Shown: positions 1-32,015, counted from the stretch's first letter. The stretch: DNA of 64,000 nt from Cyprinodon diabolis (GCA_030533445.1 CM060082.1:36271317-36335316); one strand, 5' to 3'. The notes: generated by a model from the letters alone, not told the origin. Numbers and translations are program-made.

Positions 1-19341
<19,341 letters not shown>

Positions 19342-20335
19342 ACAAAATTAAAACAAAAGACTTGATGAGGACAGCGAATAAAGTCAAGCCAGGACATCCT
19401 GGGTGCCACCAAGCCCCCATTTTAAGCCCCGCCCCCACCCTTTTCTATGCCACATGCAAGTTTTGAATGAGAGTTGACGTAGCAAACATGTCTTTCCATG
19501 TATGCTCGTGTAATCCTGGAAATGCGTGTTGCCCTCGTAGGGCCTGAACCACATGACTAAAGCACGGTAGAAAAAAAGGGGAAGGACATCAGAGCGAGTG
19601 GCTGACGAGAAGAGGTCGGAGGTGAACAACAGACGGGGTCTGGTGACATGAGGTGAAACAGATCTCTTCACTGAATTCTCCAGGTGCTGTGATGAAAATA
19701 ACAACAATGGTGCTGATCAAAAAAAACACAAAAAGTATATAGTGGTGCTAAGAAAGAAGGTGTATTTTGATAATTATAAAAAAAATGTAATTATTATTTT
19801 GTACAATACTGTTATTTCTAAATCCACTTTCAAAACTTGCATGTGTATCAGAACCTGCTTTGGGCTCAAATGTATACAGAGTAAGTTAAATCCATCATTA
19901 CTTCTGGTTTTTGTCATTTTTTTCTCTACATTCCGTGTATTTGTCATGAAGCAAATAAAAACAAGCATTTAAATAATGTTCTATTCCAAATTAAACTGCA
20001 TGCCCCATTGTATATACTGTCTGTCCAAAGCTTAAGGTTTCTTGCTGTTTCACTCTTGTGACTGAAGGTGAAACAATTGCATCTTACACATCAGCACAAA
20101 TAGGGCAACATCTCCCACTAATGTTGTGATCCTGTGCTCCTAGAAGGCAATTACGTCCTCGTTTTTATCTTTATTTAATTATATTTGTTGTTTTTGTTTC
20201 TTTCGGTTTCACTTTTTATGACTGGCTTTTGCTTTGGTTGTATACCTCAGAGTTTCTCAATAACCTTTAAAAAAGCAAGGATTCTATTCCCTGTATATAC
20301 CCTGATTTAAGAAAAATAAATTCATATATTTTGGG
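19342..20335 (+). other. col11a1: col11a1 3' untranslated region (extent inferred)
   Basis: AATAAA signals occur at 19377-19382, 19954-19959 and 20315-20320. The last is followed by a GT-rich stretch (TTTTGGGTGGGG), which suits the distal cleavage site. A GC-richer stretch at about 19384-19720 differs in composition from the rest and may be an inserted repeat. The end point is my inference. Confidence 0.55.
20315..20320 (+). promoter_or_regulatory. candidate distal poly(A) signal of col11a1
   Basis: AATAAA about 975 bp after the stop codon with a GU-rich element 10-20 bases downstream. An alternative proximal AATAAA is at 19954-19959. Confidence 0.5.
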
Positions 20336-21050
20336 TGGGGATTTTTTTTTTTTTAAAGGGAGAGAAAAAAAAGACCTAAACTGTTAGACATCCACTGTTC
20401 AGATCCTTCTGTGAATGCAATGAGAAGCCTTTGCAGTAACCAACTTTTGTTACTAAAATGAGAAAATGTGTCATTGTGCTGTTTTTTTAGTTCATTTAAA
20501 TATTAAAAATGGATTCTAAACAATAGTGAGCCAAACGTCTCAGTTGTTTATCAAAGATGTTGGGGGAGAAATTCATCATGAAACACAATTTGCCCACAAA
20601 ATGCCCACATTTTTTATTTAAATGTATTTTCATGCAAGAGAAATTAGGTCTGTCCAAAACAAACAATATTTCTAAAAGAGAGAAACCTCAATGAAAGCTA
20701 TTTTTTGTTATTATTATTCTCTCATTATATACAGAATTGTCAGGAAGTGAGTTAAACTTTTGTGAAACAACTTTTTTTAAACAAGATTTAAGTCACCTAT
20801 TTATAAGAACAAAGAAAATTTGAAACCGAAACTATATCTGAAGCGTGGGTTTGAAAAAGTTAAGAGAGAACCTTCTGGGATTGCTTCGGTAGGAACAAAA
20901 ACAAAGAAACAGACAGAAGGCAGATATTTCTTGTAGATGACTTATCTAAGTGTGTTTGAAGGGAAAGAGCAATGCAAACAGTTCGAAAATCTGCCTTTGA
21001 TTAAATTCTTGCTCTCCTTCAGGAGGGCAAATTGTCCTACATATTTTTTA
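20336..21050. other. intergenic, no feature seen
   Basis: AT-rich sequence just downstream of the predicted col11a1 end with no ORF, RNA gene or repeat I recognise. Confidence 0.5.
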
Positions 21051-21059
21051 AGCATTGAG

Positions 21060-21190
21060 TGTACAATGATTTGCAAAAAACATTCAGCTTCTTTGATCGT
21101 TTTCTCATTCTGTCATGTTACAACCCCAAAACTCTAAGATTGTATGCTATAGATACAAAGTAGCTTATAAATGTAAAACAGATTAATACA
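21060..21190 (+). mobile_element. Tc1/mariner terminal-repeat remnant
   Basis: Contains a degenerate form of a common fish Tc1-like terminal repeat: a gTTTGCAAAA..ATTCA start followed about 40 bp later by CATTCTGTCATGTTACAACC. Only one end is seen, with no transposase. Confidence 0.4.
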
Positions 21191-21784
21191 CAACGGCCTT
21201 AAGAGATCACCAGATATTTTATTAGGTAAACTTCAAGTTTTTCTTCTCACAAAAAGTAACGCAACTAATAACCAAGCACTACCGTAGTGCATTTAAGCAT
21301 CTTGATGTGATGAAGACAACTTGCTAAAGTTCTAATGAATCACTATGTTCTTTATACAAGCTTTGTAAGAAACACATTTATGTGCTTCAGTGATTGTAAC
21401 TCTTCAGAAGTAGTGGTGCCGCTGTGAGATCGTGTAGGGGGAAAATAGGGAGAAGAAAGAGAGAAAAGTGATAAAGGCTGGAACACACCTGACACAATTT
21501 AGCATTAGATTGTAAGAAGTGGTAGCAATTACATCGTATATACATGCATGGGACCATTCTGTTGCAGTTCAGAATGAAAAACAATGAGCTCAAAGTTCAG
21601 TTCACACAGATGAAAATGAAAAACTCACATTCATAGTTCACTTTTTTCAAAAATGAACTAAGTTCACAACTCTATAATTGAACTAAGCCACAATTCTACA
21701 GAATAGAACCTCATATTTCACCCTTTAAATATGTGATATAATACATAGAAAGAAATGGAAAATATTTGATATAGTCAAGGTATG

Positions 21785-22023
21785 TGCAGTGCAGGTCTAG
21801 CTCAGGGAGCCAGAGTGGCAATCCGAGGAGTGAGGCTTGAACCTCAGGATACCAAGCGCAATGCCCTATCCACTAGACCGGCACTCCCCAAAGCAGGCAT
21901 TAGCCTAAACGGTCTTGCCTGACGACCCACACTGGGAGTTCATCCCCCCCCGCTGGGATACGAACCCAGGCTTCCTGTTTGCAGGACGAGTGACTTGTCA
22001 ATTGAGGCAGCCAGTCGCTAGCT
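21785..22023 (-). repeat. tRNA-derived SINE unit with two tRNA-like heads
   Basis: On the minus strand two tRNA-like modules follow each other. The first has box A near 21998-22013 and a good box B, GGTTCGTATCC, at 21956-21966. The second has box A (CGGTCTAGTGGAT) at 21868-21880 and box B (AGGTTCAAGCC) at 21834-21844. The second head matches the one in the SINE at 31829. Intact tRNA genes are unlikely because the arms do not pair well. Confidence 0.65.
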
Positions 22024-22030
22024 GAAACTT

Positions 22031-25000
22031 GATGTGTCGCTTTAAATTTGAAGTGGACTTGGCTGAAGTACAGACTTGATTGTTAAGTCTCGGTGGGCTC
22101 AGTTTGCACAAAAACTTACATTTTTCTTTCAGAGTCCTCCTTTGTCATTTCATAAAACTCTGCCAAGGGCTCTGCAAAACTGGTATCAGAAATACCAGGT
22201 GATGAGTCTGAATGGTGCATACAAGTACTTGCAGCATGCGTTCTGGTCTGTCCTTATGTTTGCCGAAATGTGCTGTAAAACCTGATGTTATCCAATGAAA
22301 AGTGAGCGAACATGAGCTGTGTGTGTCACTCATTTTCCCAGAGTGAACATTGCTCTCATTCAAGTTCATTACTTAAAAACTAATCCATTTAGTTCACCAG
22401 CAACGTTGACAAATTCATTGAATGCGTTCATGTACAGCACTGCATGGAATCCAGCTTATAGCCATAACTGTGATTAAATAGTTCAGGCCGAAGTAGACCC
22501 CTGGGCTGTCTTGGTCGAACCTATAAGTTTCTTAGGAAGGACCAGAGGAAGAATACGGTGGCAAAGATTAAAATAAATAAATAAATTTATGTTGTTCTGC
22601 TAAGTCCAAAAAAGAGAATTCAAGAAATATAAAGCCTGTGTATGGTTGCCCATGCCACTTAGTCTAGTGTGTGTATTTTCAGAATTTACTGATCTGCCTG
22701 GGTTTTTAACAATGGTCAACTTTCTGGTTTACAGTGGATGTTCGTAAGATGAAAAACTAACATCCACAGCTGTGTGGATTCAAATGCATACTGTGTGGTA
22801 GAAATGAATGCACAGATTTATTTTCAAAATCCTGATCACACAACACAGTTGGTCTGCAGCAGCAGAAGACCTAACCAGGTGCCGTCTATGTCTGTTTACA
22901 ACAGCATTTCCAGGCTATAGTTTAAGCAGGCTTACCAGAGTAATAACACCTCAGACTAAAAAGACCACTGGCCTGACTGATCCTGAGCAGCAATATTCAT
23001 ATAGGGATTTGGTGTTAAACAAATTAATGTCTTGGATCCATTCTTCATTTTATCAATGGTTCCTGATGGTGGTAATCGTTTGATGCTGCCTGAAATATTT
23101 CCTTGGCTCAGGTCAGCTCAACTAGCATACCATGAACACAACAGCCTACCTGAGTATCACTGCCTATTATGGTTTCTTCCAATAATTGAAAAAGCATACT
23201 GGATGAGAAGTGAAAACATCTTCAAACTTGGAATACAAAGTCCAGTGGTCCAGGGTACTACCCCGTCTGAAGAAATTATCCCTAAGGCCAGTCATAGTCT
23301 TTCCAAAAAAGTTAAAAAACAATCCATCTTTCCCGTGCAGGAACAGGATAACAGAGCACCTCGCCTCTTCAGCCAGGCCAACAATTCCCTTTAGCATCCC
23401 CCCTTTCAGAGACATAGACAGGTATGGGGTATTGCAGGCTAACAAAGAAGCCAAACTACCCCCATTCCTTAGGGATGGACCCGTTCGTTCGTTTAAATTT
23501 GCATGTTTTCTAAGCAAAAAACAAGGCTTTTTTGGGCTACTGTATAAAGCCTCAAACTCAACGCTATTTCTGACATTTTGAATTGATAAAGCTTCATGGA
23601 TGGGAAGTGAACCATATTCAAACTTTGAAACAAAGTCCAGTGAATTGTTTCTAACTTAAAAGTAATTGTGATTACAAGTAGCTGAAAAAATCTTCCAGCA
23701 TTTTTGGGATTTTCTTTCACCAATCTGTGGCTTCAACGGCAATACAAAAGCAAGTGGATGAAATCCTGCAAGAACACCTGAGATGGCTCAAAAGACTTCT
23801 GGGGAGGAGGTCAGCCTTTCAGCAGCGCAATGACCAACAATCATAATCACGTGTTTGAATCGATAGGTCAAATCTTAAAGATCTAACATTTCTGTCACAA
23901 CCTCGCCAGCTTTCAAGGTGCATGAAAAAATAATAAATTTACTGGCAAGGATGAAAACTTCAGCAACACTTGGAAGTACAGGAACACACTTTACAGACCA
24001 ACATGTTTCGGCTTGTGACCTCGAAGAAAAACAGGCTGAAATGCATTGGTCTGTGATGAAGTTACTCTCTGTAAAATATGCAAAAATCAAGCACCACTTA
24101 CCGTCACCTTTACAACAATGTGATGTGAAAGTTTATGTCAGTGCTTTGCATATGCTGTGGCATCGCATGTGCAATGCCTGCATGCAAGATCTAAAATAGT
24201 GAGATTCAACTGATCAGTTTATAATTATATGAGGGGTACTTGTGCAGGTAGGATGTCTTCTTGCAGAGCTACAGAAGATGAGATAGCAACATGTCCTCCA
24301 AGCCACATCATGAATTTGGCTCGAGCAATATATTGGAAAAAAATAAAGCAAAACACAAGGTAACTTGTACTTCCCTTACCATGACAGGGTTAATATATAT
24401 TTTAGTGCCAACATGCCTGTGTAATCCAATTTAGGCCTGTTGTGTGATTTCAGTTTGAAGTATCCTTTTCATAAGTTTTTTAAGTTTTTTTTAAAGTTTT
24501 TTAATTAAAATGTTTGTTTAGTTTATTTATTGCCGGTTTATTCGTTTTTAATAGATATTTATTTACTTATTTCAGGTTAAAGTTTTTTTTTCTTTATTTA
24601 TTTCTATTGAATCGTTTTTTGTTTCTTTTATTTGGCTGAATACACTGAAGATGCTTTGTCCACATGTATCTAGATAAAAATTTGTTTGGGTGACCAATTT
24701 TTCAGAGGGATCAAAGCAAGGAAAAGCTGAATGCAAATCAACTCCACGCCTTTTGGGTTTTATCTTTTTTTTTTTACTTCACAATCATACACTAGTCTGT
24801 GTTTGTCAATCCCATAAAATCTGTTAAACTTGTAGCTGTAAAGTTACAAAATGGAGGAACAGAATTTCTTTGCTTTCGATGAAATCCTCCAGTGTTGATC
24901 CTTCAAATTTTGTATGGGAGAAAACAACTAATAGGTATTCAGTCTGACTAAAGAGGTCTACTGCGCCTCGAAAGCACTGACCACCTCCAATCCTTTCCAT

Positions 25001-25970
25001 TTCTTGCTGGAACATTGAGAAAAACATTCACATAATGGCAACAGATGCCTGTATGTATGTGTGTGTGTACGAAGCCAAATAAAAAATTGAGGCTGTATTT
25101 TTCTTTTATCTCTGAGGCTCTGCAGCAAAGTGGCAAAAGAGAATGGATCACGTGGAACTGCACACACAAAGAAAACAATCAGGAAAAGACTTGGCCATAA
25201 CTCCACATGAGAATCAATCAATCCGCAATCTACATTGCTTTCAACCTGCTTTGGAGTCCTTTTACACACACCTTGTTTGTCTCAGGAGATCACTGCTGTC
25301 TTTTATCTTTGTTTTTATGCAAATAGTAAGATTGGTTTAATAAAGTGAAGCAATCAAACTTGAAGTTGTTCTAAAGGATTGCTGTATTAATTTTTTTGTA
25401 TTATCATATGAATGCAACTTTTTTTACATTGGCTACTATGAACACCGTTTGATAAGATACATAACCAGTATATCATTTTCTCTTGAATGGCTCATAAATA
25501 TGATTATGTCATGCATTATTTAAGATTCCATAAATACAATAACATAAAAGGACACTTACTTTTCTTTTTGTGAGCCATAATAAGGCGTTATCCTACACTT
25601 TGGCTGCACCTTAGCCTATATAGGGGGGTTACATGAATTATTTCCTCTGGTCTCCAGTTGAATACAGTTGCTACATTATGCAAAGTATTTTTTTTTCAGT
25701 TTCTCAAACCAACATCTTTAAGCTTGCTTTCATTTTTATGGTAGATGTATAGCTACAACTAAGCTGAAAATTATTCCGAAACCTTTCAGATTTATATTCC
25801 TACCATTCTTTTAATTTTACCAACATGTTTTCTGTTGATGGAAGTGTTTTTAACATTCTGGAGCATCCTAACTGAAGTACTGATTTGCATCTGGGGAGAA
25901 ACATGAAAAAAACATGCAAAGGCAAGATGGGTTTGAATGCTGAATGGCTGCAATAATGGTAAACAAAAAA
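22031..25970. other. intergenic stretch without gene; one direct repeat
   Basis: No coding signal. A ~65-bp unit at 23184-23250 recurs in diverged form at 23581-23646, about 397 bp away, both in plus orientation. This suggests an old dispersed or tandemly duplicated repeat. 24440-24620 is a T-rich low-complexity stretch. Confidence 0.5.
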
Positions 25971-25974
25971 CTCT

Positions 25975-26115
25975 TGGCTGCCATACACTGGCGCCACCAG
26001 GTGAAGTGTCTTGCCTAAGGACACAACAACACTGAAAGTCGGAGTCGGGGCTTGAACCATCAACCCTTCAATTTCAGGGCAAACTCCTACATCCAACGCC
26101 ACTGTCGCCCTGATC
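25975..26115 (-). repeat. tRNA-derived SINE
   Basis: On the minus strand the head reads GGGCGACAGTGGCG... with a box B-like GGTTCAAGCCCC (plus 26047-26058). It is followed by a TGTCCTTAGGCAAGACACTT tail module typical of fish tRNA-SINEs. The 3' end is not defined. Confidence 0.7.
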
Positions 26116-26925
26116 ATCTGAGATACATATGACAGAACTCGTACTTAAACTCTTGGGCTCTGATCTCCTAAAGGGTTATGTGTCTTAAAACAAGTGCGAA
26201 AATGCTCATAAGCACAAACAACTTTCAAAGTGATTTATGCTTGCAGTTCAGTAGATCCTGTGTGTAAGCCTTGTTGTGTGTATGTGTCTTCCATCAATCT
26301 AAAGATCATTTTCTGACCAAACTGAGCATATTCTACAGTGGAGGGTTAAAATGTAAACATTTACCAAGTGCAAAGCAATTTTCCATGTTGGAATCTAGGG
26401 CTGCAGTTGCGTTCAGTCTTTTCTTGTACTTCTGAAAGTCAGGTGTAAACTGACATACAAAAATATCTGAATTAATCGTTGCAACAAAGGAGGTATTGGT
26501 AGAAAACCAGAAGAGAAAGAGATACTCTGTGCAAATGTGAACAGGGGAACCGTAAATTGCTCCTACTCTCATTCTTAGGGCCGGATCTTTCAAAGGTTTG
26601 CGTGTATAAAAACGTGAGCTATTTCACTGCGCACGCTAAAAAATGTACAAACTGATCTATCAACAGCGTGCTAAAAGGATTTGGTCTTTAAAACGTGCTA
26701 AATAGCGCCTCTTATCCATTTAGTACTTTTTCTGCAATGAATATGCAATATGGGGCGTTTACACGCAAAAGTGCGTCTTGTGGGAGGAGAACATGTAAAT
26801 ATATTAATTTAGCACTCGGAAAGTGATTAATTAAACCTGAAAGCAATTTTGCTAACGGTATCTGACTCTATATTTAACACGTTTCAAAAGAAGGTGCAAA
26901 TGGTCTGTATGTGTAATTACGCACA

Positions 26926-27241
26926 CATGGCAGCAGTTATTGTCGCAAGAAGGAGACATCGAAATGAAGCAAGGAGACGCAGAGAACACATTTTTTCACT
27001 CCGTGTGAATATTTTTGGAATGAACGAGGAAACGATCATCAAAACATATCGTTTATCCAGCATTGCCATTTTGGAGCTGTTGGGGGAACTCCAAATGGAT
27101 TTGGAGCCAGCCACAAGGAAGACCCACGCAATACCAGATATCACAAAACTCCTTGCAACATTGCACTTTTTTGCATCTGGGATCTCCCAATCTCGTTTTT
27201 CAGAAGTGCTGTCCGACGTTCTAAATGCCATGTCGCCCTGA
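26926..27241 (+). pseudogene. Harbinger transposase N-terminal fragment
   Basis: Reads MAAVIVARRRHRNEARRRRE, a basic N-terminus. A HARBI1-like region follows (YRLSSIAILELLGEL, then HAIPDITKLLATLHFFASG). The frame stops after about 105 residues, where full-length family members run to 350 or more. The catalytic aspartates and glutamate are missing. An in-frame ATG lies upstream at 26849. Confidence 0.7.
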
Positions 27242-27465
27242 CACCCTACCAAGAAACCCCGACCTCCCCCCTGCGCCTGTGGAGCAACATGCCAATGCTG
27301 GGGGGATGCGTACGCGCAGTAATCTCATCCACAGTCACTTCTTGTGAGCCATTTGGTATGTGCATTTTTCTACAGGCCAATACAAAACACCTGTTTTTTG
27401 TTTTTTTTTACTGCAGTGAAGTACAAATTCAGCGACATACCACCTTAGGGAATAAAGGTTGCCAA

Positions 27466-27469
<4 letters not shown>

Positions 27470-27502
<33 letters not shown>
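27470..27502. repeat. (TA)n microsatellite
   Basis: About 16 TA dinucleotides inside the Harbinger-derived element. Confidence 0.95.
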
Positions 27503-27504
<2 letters not shown>

Positions 27505-28204
27505 AATATTATTTATTTATTTTTTATTTTTTTTTGAGGGGGTGGGGTTGTCACAGTAAGATTTAAATTTCTTAATGCACTAGTTTGTACAAACTACAAA
27601 CTGCTTTGCCGCAAACCACAAAACGCGCAAAACCATCATTTAAATAGGGCGTCTCCAACAGTTTTGCACCTGCCACCAGTTATGCAATCACTCTTGTTAA
27701 ATCACCCGCAAACCATGGTTCAGCCCCTCGCGCAAAATTCCAATTTGCAAGCGCAAATTACTGCACGCAAAATTGGATCTTGATAAATCCGGCCCTTAGA
27801 GTATTATCTTAACATTTGGCTAAAAATCATGTCTAATGCTCATACAGCCAGGATTAAAGGTCAGTCAAACCTTGGTCGATTTTGAAGCAATTTCCTCCTT
27901 AGCCAGTACTTTCTAAGTCCATGGTGAAGACAAACTCATTTGGCAGTGGTTTTAAAAGTTCTATAATTCTATTACCTGGGTTGTGATTGATCATTAAACA
28001 AATGTATTTTCTCTTCAACATTCCTGATTGGATTAGATGGTCGATGAATACAAAGACCTCCAGCAAAGCAACATTTCAGACAATCCTGAATATACCACTA
28101 TAATATACAAACTGTTAAAATCCTGCACTAAGCTTTTATGTGAGGTTAGTGCAACAAAGCAAGCATGTTCTGAATGGGCTTGACTATCACTGATTGGTTG
28201 AATG

Positions 28205-29813
28205 TACAGTGGGGCAAAAAAGTATTTAGTCAGCCACCAATAGTGCAAGTTCTCCCACTTAAAAAGATGAGAGAGGCCGGTAATTTTCATCATAGATATA
28301 CCTCAACTATGAGAGACAAAATGAGAAAAAAAAATCCAGAAAATCACATTGTCTGATTTTTAAAGAATTTATTTGCAAAATATGGTGGAAAATAAGTATT
28401 TGGTCAATTACAAACAAGCAAGATTTCTGGCTCTCACAAACCTGTAACTTCTTCTGTAAGAGGCTCCTCAGTCCTCCACTCATTACCTTCATTAATGGCA
28501 CCTGTTTGAACCCGTTATCAGTATAAAAGACACCTGTCCACAACCTCAAACAGTCACACTCTAAACTCCACCATGGTCAAAACTAGAGAGCTGTCAAAGG
28601 ACACCCGAAACAAAATTATAGACCTGCACCAGGCTGGGAAGTCTGAATCTGCAATAGGTAAACAGCTTGGTGTGAAGAAATCAACTGTGGGATCAATTAT
28701 TAGAAAATGGAAAACATACAAGACCACTGGTAATCTTACTCGATCTGGGGCTCCACGCAAGATCTCACCCCGTGGGGTCAAAATGATCACAAGAACGGAG
28801 AGTAAAAATCCCAGAACCACACGGGGGGACCTAGTGAATGACCTGCAGAGAGCTGGGACCAAAGTAACAAAGGCTACCATCAGTAACACACTACGCCGCC
28901 AGGGACTCAAATCCTGCAGTGCCAGACGTGTCCCCCTGCTTAAGCCAGTACATGTCAAGGCCCGTCTCAAGTTTGCTAGAGAGCATTTGGATGAACCAGA
29001 CGATGACTGGGAGAATATCATATGGTCAGATGAAACCAAAATAGAACTTTTTGGTAAAAACTCTACTCGTCGTGTTTGGAGGAGAGAGAATGCTGAGTTG
29101 CATCCAAAGAAGACCATACCTACAGTGAAGCATGGGGGTGGAAACATCATGCTTTGGGGCTGTTTTTCTGCTAAGGGACCAGGACGACTGATCCGTGTGA
29201 AGGAAAGAATGAATGGGGCCATGTATCGTCACATTTTGAGTGAAAACCTCCTTCCATCAGCAAGGGCATTGAAGATGAAACGTGGCTGGGTCTTTCAGCA
29301 TGACAATGATCCCAAACACACCGCCCGGGTAACGAAGGAGTGGCTTCCTAAGAAGCATTTCAAGGTCCTGGAGTGGCCTAGCCAGTCTCCAGATCTCACC
29401 CCCATAGAAAATCTGTGGAGGGAGTTGAAAATCCGTGTTGCCCAGCGACAGCCCCAGAACATCACTGCTCTAGAGGAGATCTGCATGGAGGAATGGGCCA
29501 AAATACCAGCAACAGTGTGTGAAAACCTTGTGAAGACTTACAGAAAACGTTTGATCTCTGTCATTGCCAACAAAGGGTATATAACAAAGTATTGAGATGA
29601 ACTTTTGTTATTGACCAAATACTTATTTTCCACCATATTTTGCAAATAAATTCTTTAAAAATCAGACAATGTGATTTTCTGGATTTTTTTTTCTCATTTT
29701 GTCTCTCATAGTTGAGGTATATCTAGGATGAAAATTACCGGCCTCTCTCATCTTTTTAAGTGGGAGAACTTGCACTATTGGTGGCTGACTAAATACTTTT
29801 TTGCCTCACTGTA
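28205..29813 (+). mobile_element. full-length Tc1-type transposon, apparently intact
   Basis: Element 28207-29811 (1605 bp) is flanked by TA duplications (28205-28206 and 29812-29813). The 202-bp inverted repeats (28207-28408 and 29610-29811) differ at only two positions by eye. Each holds two direct repeats of the core AAGTATTTRGTCA (left end: 28220-28232 and 28394-28406), the IR/DR layout of Sleeping Beauty-class elements. It encodes an uninterrupted transposase. Confidence 0.95.
28573..29595 (+). CDS. Tc1 transposase, DD34E, 340 aa
   Basis: Cut-and-paste transposase acting in the nucleus on the 202-bp inverted repeats, targeting TA. The start is set by CCACCATGG, a full Kozak context, and 340 aa is the family's normal length. 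An N-terminal paired-like HTH region (residues about 1-110) holds the motif [10 protein letters not shown]. The catalytic triad is intact: D153 ([11 protein letters not shown]), D244 ([10 protein letters not shown]) and E279 ([11 protein letters not shown]), with 34 residues between the second and third. The glycine-rich [14 protein letters not shown] box is present. There are no stops or frameshifts. Whether it is expressed cannot be told from sequence. Confidence 0.95.
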   Translation: MVKTRELSKDTRNKIIDLHQAGKSESAIGKQLGVKKSTVGSIIRKWKTYKTTGNLTRSGAPRKISPRGVKMITRTESKNPRTTRGDLVNDLQRAGTKVTKATISNTLRRQGLKSCSARRVPLLKPVHVKARLKFAREHLDEPDDDWENIIWSDETKIELFGKNSTRRVWRRENAELHPKKTIPTVKHGGGNIMLWGCFSAKGPGRLIRVKERMNGAMYRHILSENLLPSARALKMKRGWVFQHDNDPKHTARVTKEWLPKKHFKVLEWPSQSPDLTPIENLWRELKIRVAQRQPQNITALEEICMEEWAKIPATVCENLVKTYRKRLISVIANKGYITKY

Positions 29814-31825
29814 CAAATTATTAGAGGTATTTTCTTTATCAATAAAAAAACTATTTGCTTGTTTGTATATCGCTCTATTTAACCAACATTTTAGAACTTG
29901 CAGTTCTACTGATGTGCTAGCTAGAACATACTCAAATTCATGCCTTGTCCCACAAAAAAAACGCAATAGAATACGAGTATGTTCCAATGCTATGTGAAAT
30001 ACATGTTGGTAATACTGAATGGGTGTTTTCATCAAGATATCATGTTTTCCAAGCTGACACTGTGGTAATGGAGAAATCACTTTACAGACACGTCTGCACA
30101 CAGCTCCCTGCTTGTTTTTCTGTGAAATAATTAGCATGTCTGTATTTCAAAGTGTCATCTTTGTGTGATGTAATTTTGTCTTTTCATAATTAATCACAAG
30201 CTGAAAGAGTGTAAATGTCAGGAGCAAACAGTCTGCGGGGCTAAATGCCCGAGGTCAAAGGCTTACTGAATCACATCATGTTTGCTGCTAATTATGCTGT
30301 GAATACTTATTTTGTTTTAAGGCTTAACACGATTTATCTTTTACGTGATGAGATGTAATGAACAGAGTTAGGCAAATTACCTTCGTTAGAAACTTTTAGC
30401 CAACTGTTAAAGTGGCAAACTCTGATTGGAAGAAGTCATCAAAGTATCATAGTCAAAAGCGATCAGGTCTATAGTATGTGCCGGAAGGAAGGAAGGAAGG
30501 AAGGAAGGAAGGAAGGAAGGAAGGAAGGAAGGAAGGAAGGAAGGAAGAATTCTAAATTAAACCTTTTTGATGACCACAAGGTTATAACTAAATAAAAATG
30601 TCCTTAAAGTATCCCTGATATCAGCCCTATTCCTAAAGCTTCTATTCAAAAAGTTAAATAAATTTATAATGCCCCACACATATTATCTTCTCTTTCTAGT
30701 TTTCTTTTCTTTCTCCCGTTTATAGAGGAAACTGTTTTGCCCAGCTGGGAGCCCCTCTGTTTACTGCCGGATATATTCTTCACATTCATATTCCTGCATG
30801 ATTCACCAAACCAAAGCGGAATATTAGGAATGCAGGCTCAGTCAGCAAAAACAGGAATTGAGAGGTAATCATTTTAAACACGATCCTGACTTTAAGTTCT
30901 GCGCATCCCTTAGAGAGAGACCCAGCGAATCTGAACAATAGTCCATATGCCAGGTAAGCACTAAAGAACGAACGCTTTTTCCAACTCCATGGACAACTTT
31001 GTGCATGGATGGAATCTGCTCTGAGCCCTTCTTTTTGTTCCAGGTAATTAGCAGACACTGGCCTGATGTTGCCCAACCCTCCCGAGAAGAGAAAGGGACT
31101 GATGAGCCGCTGCAGGGAGGCATAGAGCTGAAACTGCTGCCAAGAGCATCTGTGCCTCTTGCTTGTCTACTGTGGGACTTGAGCTTTCAGATGCAGTCAG
31201 GTGTTGCAGTTTATTCTCTCGTACGGGCCCTCATGGATCAGGGAAAAGCTGTGCTTCCACTGGAAAAAAAATAATAATTCAAAAAATCTCCTTCGGTAGG
31301 CACTGACAGAAAAATAGACCAAAGAAGGACAACTCAATCGTACCCTTGTTTCAGGGAATACATGTGTCAAACTCAAGCCCCGCGGGCCAGATTCGACAAC
31401 TTTACTGGCACTCATGAGCCAAAAAAGGCATAATATCAAGAAATAGAAGCATATGTTCATGTAACGCAGTGGTTCCCAAAGTGGGGGATGCACCTCCTAG
31501 AGGGGCCCAGTGTACTTGCAGGGGGAGTGTGGTAAAAAAAAAAGTATAAAAAAAACACACCTAATTCTACCCATAAATTACCCAACCCCCTTGTTTATTT
31601 TACTCTGTAACAGAATTATGAAAAAACACTAAGTAACAATTATATTGTAGAGGTGGTAATTCCTCTATTCAAAGGGAAATGCAATTTGATTTATTACAAT
31701 ATGTCACTTACTTCAGTCAGTGGACTTTTATGTGTTGAATTTGGCAAAAATATTTTGTAAAGCAATAATTGGTATCTAGCAAAAAAAAAAGATTTAATGT
31801 GTGCAAAGTGGAAAACTTTGGCAAA
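29814..31825. other. intergenic, no gene; hAT-like fragments near its end
   Basis: AT-rich. A (GGAA)n tract lies within it. Two short stretches near its end look like edges of old hAT elements: about 31362-31392 (GTCAAACTCAAGCCCCGCGGGCC) and 31465-31520 (starting CAGTGGTTCCCAAAGTGGGG). I did not find matching opposite ends. Confidence 0.45.
30483..30547. repeat. (GGAA)n microsatellite
   Basis: About 16 uninterrupted GGAA units. Long GGAA arrays can bind ETS factors in other vertebrates, but nothing here shows such use. Confidence 0.95.
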
Positions 31826-31828
31826 AAC

Positions 31829-32015
31829 CTGGGGGAAGGGGTGGCCTAGTGGTTGGGCATTGCGCTTGGAATCCAGAGGTTCTGAGTTCAAGCCCCACTG
31901 CCATGGATTGCCTCTCTGAGCAAGACTCTTAACCCCACACAGCTCCCCGGGTGCCCCACGATGGCAGCCCACTGCTCCCCAAGGGGGTGGGTCAGAGGCA
32001 GATCAAATTTCCCAA
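31829..32015 (+). repeat. tRNA-derived SINE
   Basis: Begins GGGGAAGGGGTGGCCTAGTGG (box A-like) with a box B-like GGTTCTGAGTTCAAGCC about 45 bp later. A non-tRNA body containing GAGCAAGACTCTTAACCCC follows, then an AAGTGTGAGATCAAA tail. It shares its head with the second module at 21834-21890. Confidence 0.75.

Larger units (their letters stand above)
26575..27798 (+). mobile_element. internally deleted PIF/Harbinger transposon
   Basis: Element 26578-27795 (1218 bp) is bounded by 3-bp TTA direct repeats (26575-26577 and 27796-27798), the Harbinger target. The inverted ends are GGGCCGGATCTTTCA and TGATAAATCCGGCCC. It keeps the first part of a transposase gene and has lost the DDE domain. It also contains an (AT)n tract at 27470-27502. 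Confidence 0.8.

Noticed and set aside
21834..22013. tRNA genes
   Set aside because: Box A and B motifs are present but the acceptor and anticodon arms do not pair well, and the unit is repeated elsewhere as a SINE.
28554..29222. 222-codon minus-strand frame opposite the Tc1 transposase
   Set aside because: It is the antisense shadow of an intact, well-conserved transposase gene.
30483..30547. CRISPR-like array
   Set aside because: It is a simple GGAA microsatellite without spacers, in a vertebrate genome.
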